DNA of 10,419 nt from an uncultured Clostridium sp. (GTDB lineage Bacteria > Bacillota > Clostridia > Lachnospirales > Lachnospiraceae): positions 1 to 10,419 of the forward strand of contig UQJF01000111.1 in NCBI GenBank assembly GCA_900541315.1. The letters are read 5' to 3'. The position numbers and the translations under genes were made by a program. Each line of letters opens with the position of its first letter. Position 1 is the stretch's first letter. Shown piece after piece: positions 6,769-10,419 of this stretch. The notes beneath the pieces were generated by a model. It saw nothing but the letters and a program-made list of their open reading frames with translations, did not search any database and was not told the DNA's origin.

Positions 6769-6855
6769 ATGTCACCATCAGGCGGCATGCCCCTTTACAA
6801 ACAGATTAAAAAATTCGTTACAGTAATAAAAATTCAGGAAAGTATGATTTTATGA
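6769..6855 (+). CDS. Possible 28-residue upstream reading frame coupled to the MATE gene
   Basis: ATG at 6769 opens a frame of 28 codons, beginning MSPSGGMPLYKQIKKF, whose TGA (6853-6855) overlaps the ATG of the MATE gene as ATGA. MPLYKQIKKF resembles the start of YtrA-type GntR regulators (PLYxQI), so it could be a leader peptide, a truncated regulator, or chance. Neither ATG (6769 or 6787) has a good ribosome binding site, which argues against independent expression. Confidence 0.2.
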   Translation: MSPSGGMPLYKQIKKFVTVIKIQESMIL

Positions 6856-8162
6856 AAGATTTAACAAAGGGTTCTCCCTCAAAAGTAATGATCTCCTTTG
6901 CCGTTCCTGTGGCTCTTGGAAATATTTTCCAGTTGTGTTACAGTCTGGCAGATACCCGTGTAGTAGGCAGCACCTTAGGGGAAGCGGCTCTGGCTGCAGT
7001 AGGCGCTACTACTTCTATCAGCACTTTATTTATCGGATTTTTGTCCGGACTTACAAATGGTTTTGCTCTTCTCATTGCACGGCAGTTTGGAGCCGGAGAT
7101 AAGCGGGGTGTAACCCGATACGGGGCCGGATGTCTCCTTTTAGGCGGGATCACAGCCCTGCTTCTTACAGCTGCCTGCGTAGGCAGTCTGCCCTTTATTT
7201 TAAAACTGCTGAATGTGCCGGATGCATTAATGGACCAATCCACAGCCTACATACGTGCTGTTCTTTTAGGTCTTTTAGCCACTATGCTTTACAATGGCTG
7301 TGCCTCTATCCTTCGGGCTGTAGGCGATACCACTGCCCCTCTTTTGTTCCTGCTTTTTGCAGCAGTATTAAATGTTGCCCTGGACCTGCTTTTTATATTA
7401 AAATTCGGTTTTGGCGTAGCAGGCGCTGCCTGGGCCACTGTATTATCCCAGTCGCTTTCCGCGCTCATAAGCCTGGTCTATATGTTTAAACGGTATCCTA
7501 TTTTCCGTTTTTCGCTCCCGGACTTTAAGCTTAAACCATGTGAGATCAAAGCGCTGTATGCTTCCGGACTTTCCATGGCAGCTATGATGTCCCTTGTATT
7601 TTTCGGGACACTGTCTCTTCAGTGTGCCATCAATACCTTTGGACAGGATATTATCGTTGCTCATACAGCCGCCCGCAAGATTACAGAATTTTTCATGCTT
7701 CCTTTTTCTGTTATGGGCGTGACCATGGCAACCTACTGCGGCCAAAACATGGGGGCAGGTAAGAAAGACCGCATCCGCACCGGTATCCGCCAGGCACTGA
7801 TCCTTACCTGGATCTGGTCATTGGGAATGATCCTTTTAAGCTATACAGCTTCCCCATGGCTTATATGGCTGGTAACTAGTTCTAAAAATCCGGTGGTTCT
7901 TTCCAATGCATCCTGGTACTTAAAAACAGATTCTTTATTCTATTTTGCCCCTGCTGCCATCTCTGTTTTAAGAAATGGCCTTCAGGGAATGGGAGATCAC
8001 ATTACTCCTGTATTTTCCAGTTTGATCGAGCTGATCGGAAAAGTGATCTGTGCTTTTCTCCTTGCCCGCATCTTCCAGTACTGGGGAATTATTATGGCAG
8101 AGCCTATTGTGTGGATCTTAATGGTCATCCCACTTATTATAAAAACCAGAAGACTGCTGTGA
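6852..8162 (+). CDS. MATE family efflux transporter
   Basis: 436 aa inner-membrane protein with about 12 hydrophobic segments in two homologous halves, the normal size for the family. Members export drugs or metabolites in exchange for Na+ or H+; the substrate cannot be read from sequence. Family features: the N-terminal segment PVALGNIFQLCYSLADTRVV (19-38) with the membrane Asp34 region, ARQFGAGDKRGV after helix 2 (76-87), and the matching second-half motif CGQNMGAGKKDRIRTG near residue 297. A modest AGGAAAG site (6836-6842) lies about 9-12 bases before the ATG. The last codons lie within the terminator hairpin at 8146-8193. It is transcribed alone, divergent from the uncharacterised three-gene cluster and convergent with the SulP gene. 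No clear promoter stands out in the 258 bases upstream, though AT-rich -10-like boxes (for example TATGAT near 6734) are present. Confidence 0.95.
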   Translation: MKDLTKGSPSKVMISFAVPVALGNIFQLCYSLADTRVVGSTLGEAALAAVGATTSISTLFIGFLSGLTNGFALLIARQFGAGDKRGVTRYGAGCLLLGGITALLLTAACVGSLPFILKLLNVPDALMDQSTAYIRAVLLGLLATMLYNGCASILRAVGDTTAPLLFLLFAAVLNVALDLLFILKFGFGVAGAAWATVLSQSLSALISLVYMFKRYPIFRFSLPDFKLKPCEIKALYASGLSMAAMMSLVFFGTLSLQCAINTFGQDIIVAHTAARKITEFFMLPFSVMGVTMATYCGQNMGAGKKDRIRTGIRQALILTWIWSLGMILLSYTASPWLIWLVTSSKNPVVLSNASWYLKTDSLFYFAPAAISVLRNGLQGMGDHITPVFSSLIELIGKVICAFLLARIFQYWGIIMAEPIVWILMVIPLIIKTRRLL

Positions 8163-8193
8163 TATTGGTTCACAACAGCCTTCTGGCTTTTTT
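8146..8193. terminator. Bidirectional terminator shared by the MATE and SulP genes
   Basis: Arms at 8146-8161 and 8171-8186 with a 9-base loop. Read on the plus strand 14 of 16 positions pair, followed by C and six T (8188-8193). Read on the minus strand the two mismatches become G-U pairs, so all 16 pair, and the hairpin ends in GGTTTTT. The left arm includes the last codons and most of the stop codon of the MATE gene; the SulP stop codon is 22 bases away on the other side. Confidence 0.88.
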
Positions 8194-8208
8194 GTGTTAT
8201 GTATTATT

Positions 8209-9852
8209 TTATTTAATGATCTCTTCTGCTCTTTCCAGCGCAGCTGTGATATTCGGGCAGAAATTCTCTGCTCCCACCAGTTCAGTAAATCCGGCTTTTT
8301 TCATTGCCTTCATAGGCTGCTCATTTACATGGGAGAATACAATGGTCACACCCTTGCTTTCACAGGTCTTTGTAAGTGCTGTCAGGGCATTCATGGCTGT
8401 ACTGTCCAGTGCCGGTACTGCCCTCATACGCAGTACCAGGCATTTTGCACTTTCTTCCACAACAATGTGCTCAATGGCATCAGAAGCACCGAAGAATAAA
8501 GGACCGCTTACTTCATAAACGCGGATGGCTGCCGGAAGCATACGCAGATTTTCATTAACTGCTACTGTATCATCATCGGTATATACCCAGCTTTCTGCCT
8601 TGGTTTCTTCGCTCATTCTCTTAATGAACAGCAGACATGCAATGATCATGCCTATTTCTATCGCAACCACCAGGTCAAATACTACAGTCAGTACAAAAGT
8701 AACTACCAGAACCAGTATATCGCTCTTTGGAGCTGTTTTTACCAACTGTAAAAAAGTACGCCACTGGCACATATTATAAGCTACGATAAACAGGATGGCT
8801 GCAATGGTAGGCATTGGGATCATACCTGCATAAGGCATCAGCACTACCAGTACGATTACCAGCGTAATGGAATGGACCATACCTGCAACTGGTGTACGGC
8901 CGCCATTTTTAATGTTAGCCGCTGTACGTGCAATAGCGCCTGTAGCCGGGATGCCGCCAAATAACGCAGATGCAATATTTCCCGCTCCCTGTGCCACTAA
9001 TTCCATATCAGAGCGGTGTTTTCCATTGATCATGCCATCTGCGACTACACAGGAAAGCAAAGACTCAATGGCTGCCAGGATAGCAATGGTAAATGCATTT
9101 GGAATAGCTGCCTGCACGATCTCAAAGTTAACTGCCGGCAGATGGAAAGATGGCAGTGCATTGCTGATAGTGTACAGATTTCCAATGGTAGAAACCTTTA
9201 ACGGAAGGAATTTCACCATAAAAATACCAACGATAACTGCGATCAGGGAACCTGGTATCTTCTTAAAAATATAAGGGGAAATAATCAGGATTGCCAGGCT
9301 TACAGCTCCCACGATGAGAGCTGCCGGATTAACAGTTCCAACATTTTCCAGAAATGCTGCCAGCTTTTCCATGGTCTCGATCGCACGGACACCTTCCGGA
9401 TAGGTCACACCAAAAAAGTCCTTTAACTGCCCGATCACAATGGTAACAGCAATACCGGAGGTAAAACCGGTTGTGATGGTGTACGGGATAAACTTGATCA
9501 GGCTTCCGAAACGGCAGATTCCCATAAGAATCAGGAATACACCTGCAAGAACCGTTGCAATCACAAGACCGTCCATTCCATCTCTTGCCACGATACCTGC
9601 TACGATGGTTGCAAATGCTGCAGTCGGTCCGGCAATCTGTACACAACTTCCGCCCAATGCGGAGATAACGAATCCAGCTACGATAGCTGTAAAAATACCT
9701 GCCTCAGGACCTACGCCAGATGCCAGTGCCAGAGCGATAGACAGTGGAAGTGCAATGATCGCCACAATGATACCTGCTGTCACATCTTTCACAAACTGTG
9801 ATTTGTCATAGGACTTTAAGGCTGTTAGTAACATGGGTTTTAAGTTGCTCAT
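8209..9852 (-). CDS. SulP family anion transporter with C-terminal STAS domain
   Basis: 547 aa inner-membrane transporter of the SLC26/SulP family, which carries sulfate, bicarbonate or dicarboxylates. The membrane part (about 20-412) begins with the family signature DVTAGIIVAIIALPLSIALA (23-42) and has the AGPTAAF substrate-site loop (74-80), AIESLLSCVVADGM (261-274) with the conserved Glu263, and GGIPATGAIARTAANIKNGG (299-318). A cytoplasmic STAS domain follows (about 438-547), with VLRMRAVPALDSTAMNAL (473-490), where Asp483-Ser484 lies at the loop that carries the phosphorylatable Ser in anti-sigma antagonists. The substrate is not predictable; there are no sulfur-assimilation or carbonic-anhydrase neighbours. 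The ATG at 9852 has an AAAGG about 4 bases upstream. An extended -10 promoter sits 56 bases upstream, and the gene ends at the shared terminator. Confidence 0.95.
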   Translation of the reverse strand: MSNLKPMLLTALKSYDKSQFVKDVTAGIIVAIIALPLSIALALASGVGPEAGIFTAIVAGFVISALGGSCVQIAGPTAAFATIVAGIVARDGMDGLVIATVLAGVFLILMGICRFGSLIKFIPYTITTGFTSGIAVTIVIGQLKDFFGVTYPEGVRAIETMEKLAAFLENVGTVNPAALIVGAVSLAILIISPYIFKKIPGSLIAVIVGIFMVKFLPLKVSTIGNLYTISNALPSFHLPAVNFEIVQAAIPNAFTIAILAAIESLLSCVVADGMINGKHRSDMELVAQGAGNIASALFGGIPATGAIARTAANIKNGGRTPVAGMVHSITLVIVLVVLMPYAGMIPMPTIAAILFIVAYNMCQWRTFLQLVKTAPKSDILVLVVTFVLTVVFDLVVAIEIGMIIACLLFIKRMSEETKAESWVYTDDDTVAVNENLRMLPAAIRVYEVSGPLFFGASDAIEHIVVEESAKCLVLRMRAVPALDSTAMNALTALTKTCESKGVTIVFSHVNEQPMKAMKKAGFTELVGAENFCPNITAALERAEEIIK

Positions 9853-9907
9853 TTTACCTTTTTCCTTTCATTTTCCTTTGTTTCTGCTTTTTACACACGT
9901 AAATCTG

Positions 9908-9916
9908 ATTATAACA
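9908..9916 (-). promoter_or_regulatory. Extended -10 promoter for the SulP gene
   Basis: The minus strand reads TGTTATAAT (9916-9908), a consensus -10 box with the upstream TG of extended -10 promoters. The -35 region at 16-18 bases (GTTTATT-like) is poor, as such promoters tolerate. Transcription would start near 9901, about 49 bases before the ATG. Confidence 0.6.
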
Positions 9917-9956
9917 TAAAGAAAACGTTAATAAACCAGCATTTCCCATGTTTTTA

Positions 9957-10137
9957 TTAAAATACATTTTTCTCCGCCTCATCTGCAAAAGCCAGTTCTC
10001 CCGCTGTCATCAAATATGCCACATGCTTATCACATACTCATCTGGAAGATAATTAAAAACTCCTTGCTTTCATCTCCATTTTGTTCTATACTACTCAGGT
10101 CTGTAACTTCCAGATGCGATTGACAGTTCGAGACCAT
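9957..10137 (-). pseudogene. Possible decayed reading frame antisense to the QueT leader
   Basis: Two minus-strand frames look protein-like and join with a single one-base shift near 10038. The upstream part, from an ATG at 10137, contains SHLEVTDLSSIEQNGDESKE and runs to 10039. The downstream part contains VCDKHVAYLMTAGELAFADE and ends at a TAA at 9957. Joined, they give about 60 residues. I do not recognise a family. No ribosome binding site precedes the ATG, and the frame runs antisense through the preQ1 aptamer and its promoter, so coincidence is quite possible. Confidence 0.18.
10064..10092 (+). promoter_or_regulatory. Promoter of the QueT-like gene
   Basis: -35 box TTGCTT (10064-10069), a 17-base spacer and a -10 box TATACT (10087-10092). 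The start of transcription would be near 10099, placing the riboswitch about 22 bases into the transcript. Confidence 0.7.
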
Positions 10138-10161
10138 CCTGTCACAAAATAAAACTAGGGA
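10121..10161 (+). promoter_or_regulatory. Probable preQ1-I riboswitch
   Basis: A 6-bp stem TGACAG (10121-10126) and CTGTCA (10139-10144) encloses a 12-base loop TTCGAGACCATC. It is followed by an A-rich strand ending AAAACTAGGG (10151-10160). This is the H-type pseudoknot layout of preQ1-I aptamers: stem, UUC-containing loop of the same length as in the known Bacillus aptamer, A-rich tail, then a CUAGG strand that pairs back into the loop. The gene downstream encodes a QueT-like transporter, a known target of preQ1 riboswitches, which strengthens the call. The tail lies about 60 bases before the start codon, so direct blocking of the ribosome binding site is unlikely. An AT-rich hairpin (ACAACAA at 10161-10167 with TTGTTGT at 10185-10191) follows and may be part of the switch. 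Confidence 0.72.
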
Positions 10162-10219
10162 CAACAAATATTAACTATGATCAATTGTTGTTGTGATTAT
10201 ATTTTGGAGGTGAACAAAC

Positions 10220-10371
10220 ATGGAAAATCAAACTTTTACTAACGTCCGGAAACTTACAACTTCCGGCATTGTGATCGCGCTTTATGTTATTATTTTATTT
10301 ATGACACAAAGTTTTTCTTTTGGGGCTTATCAGATCCGTATTGTAACTTCTTTATATGCCCTTTCTTATCT
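10220..10371 (+). CDS. queT: QueT-like queuosine precursor transporter, 5' fragment
   Basis: Only the first 50 codons plus two bases are genomic; the family is about 160-170 aa. The fragment starts MENQTFTNVRKLTT, then a membrane helix IVIALYVIILFMTQ (17-30) and SFGAYQIRIVTSLYALSY (33-50). It matches the N-terminal pattern of the QueT/DUF988 family, in which an SFGxxQxR motif follows the first helix. Family members import queuosine precursors (preQ1, preQ0 or related bases) for tRNA modification, acting as the substrate-binding subunit of ECF-type uptake systems. A good ribosome binding site GGAGGTG (10206-10212) lies before the ATG. Its upstream leader carries a probable preQ1 riboswitch, so it should be repressed when preQ1 is plentiful. 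The reading frame appears to continue past 10371, but those residues come from sequencing adapter and must not be annotated. Confidence 0.82.
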
Positions 10372-10419
10372 CTGTCTCTTATACACATCTCCGAGCCCAC
10401 GAGACGGAGCTACATCTCG
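10372..10419. other. Illumina Nextera adapter and index (assembly contamination)
   Basis: Bases 10372-10390 are the 19-bp Nextera transposase mosaic end CTGTCTCTTATACACATCT. Bases 10391-10405 are CCGAGCCCACGAGAC, the Nextera read 2 adapter seen in read-through. Bases 10406-10413 (GGAGCTAC) are in the place of the 8-base i7 index, and 10414-10419 (ATCTCG) begin the P7 flow-cell sequence. This is not biological DNA. Confidence 0.98.

Noticed and set aside
8209..9852. Many plus-strand open frames opposite the SulP gene
   Set aside because: They are antisense frames of a clearly coding membrane protein with low-complexity Ala/Ile composition. None has its own ribosome binding site or motif.
1..10371. 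Search for CRISPR arrays, tRNA or rRNA genes, insertion sequences, attachment sites or toxin-antitoxin pairs
   Set aside because: I saw no repeated spacer structure, cloverleaf sequence, transposase or integrase motif, or terminal repeats anywhere in the window.

Overview
The window looks like a low-to-mid GC Firmicute, most likely a gut Lachnospiraceae-type Clostridium. This rests on the style of the proteins (RibBA fusion, MATE transporter, SulP with STAS, QueT-like transporter), the strong AAGGAGG-type ribosome binding sites, the A/T-tailed terminators, and the FMN and preQ1 riboswitches. It also looks like a whole assembly contig: the last 48 bases (10372-10419) are Illumina Nextera adapter plus index, so genomic sequence ends at 10371.

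Layout. (1) 92-751 (+): a GntR/FCD-family regulator closed by a bidirectional terminator. (2) 807-4898 (-): a complete riboflavin operon read right to left as promoter, FMN riboswitch, two tandem terminators, ribD (TTG start), ribE, ribBA, ribH. It encodes all the dedicated enzymes from GTP and ribulose-5-phosphate to riboflavin, apart from the dephosphorylation step, and FMN should shut it down. (3) 4922-6593 (-): three closely spaced genes of unknown function: a small protein with an uncertain start, a DUF3137-like membrane-anchored protein and a DUF3592-like membrane protein. A hairpin with a U-rich tail precedes them. (4) 6852-8162 (+): a MATE efflux transporter whose last codons form part of a terminator shared with the convergent gene. 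(5) 8209-9852 (-): a SulP anion transporter with a C-terminal STAS domain. (6) 10064-10371 (+): promoter, probable preQ1-I riboswitch and the first 50 codons of a QueT-like transporter, cut by the end of the contig.

Stretches over 300 bases without an assigned gene: 4451-4921 holds the rib promoter, riboswitch and terminators; 9853-10219 holds two divergent promoters, the preQ1 element and a possible decayed reading frame on the minus strand.

Most of the window is ordinary metabolism and transport. I found no convincing new defence, mobile or biosynthetic system. The points most worth a second look are the adapter artefact, the repeated arms of the two rib leader terminators, the uncharacterised three-gene membrane cluster, and the small reading frame coupled to the MATE gene.
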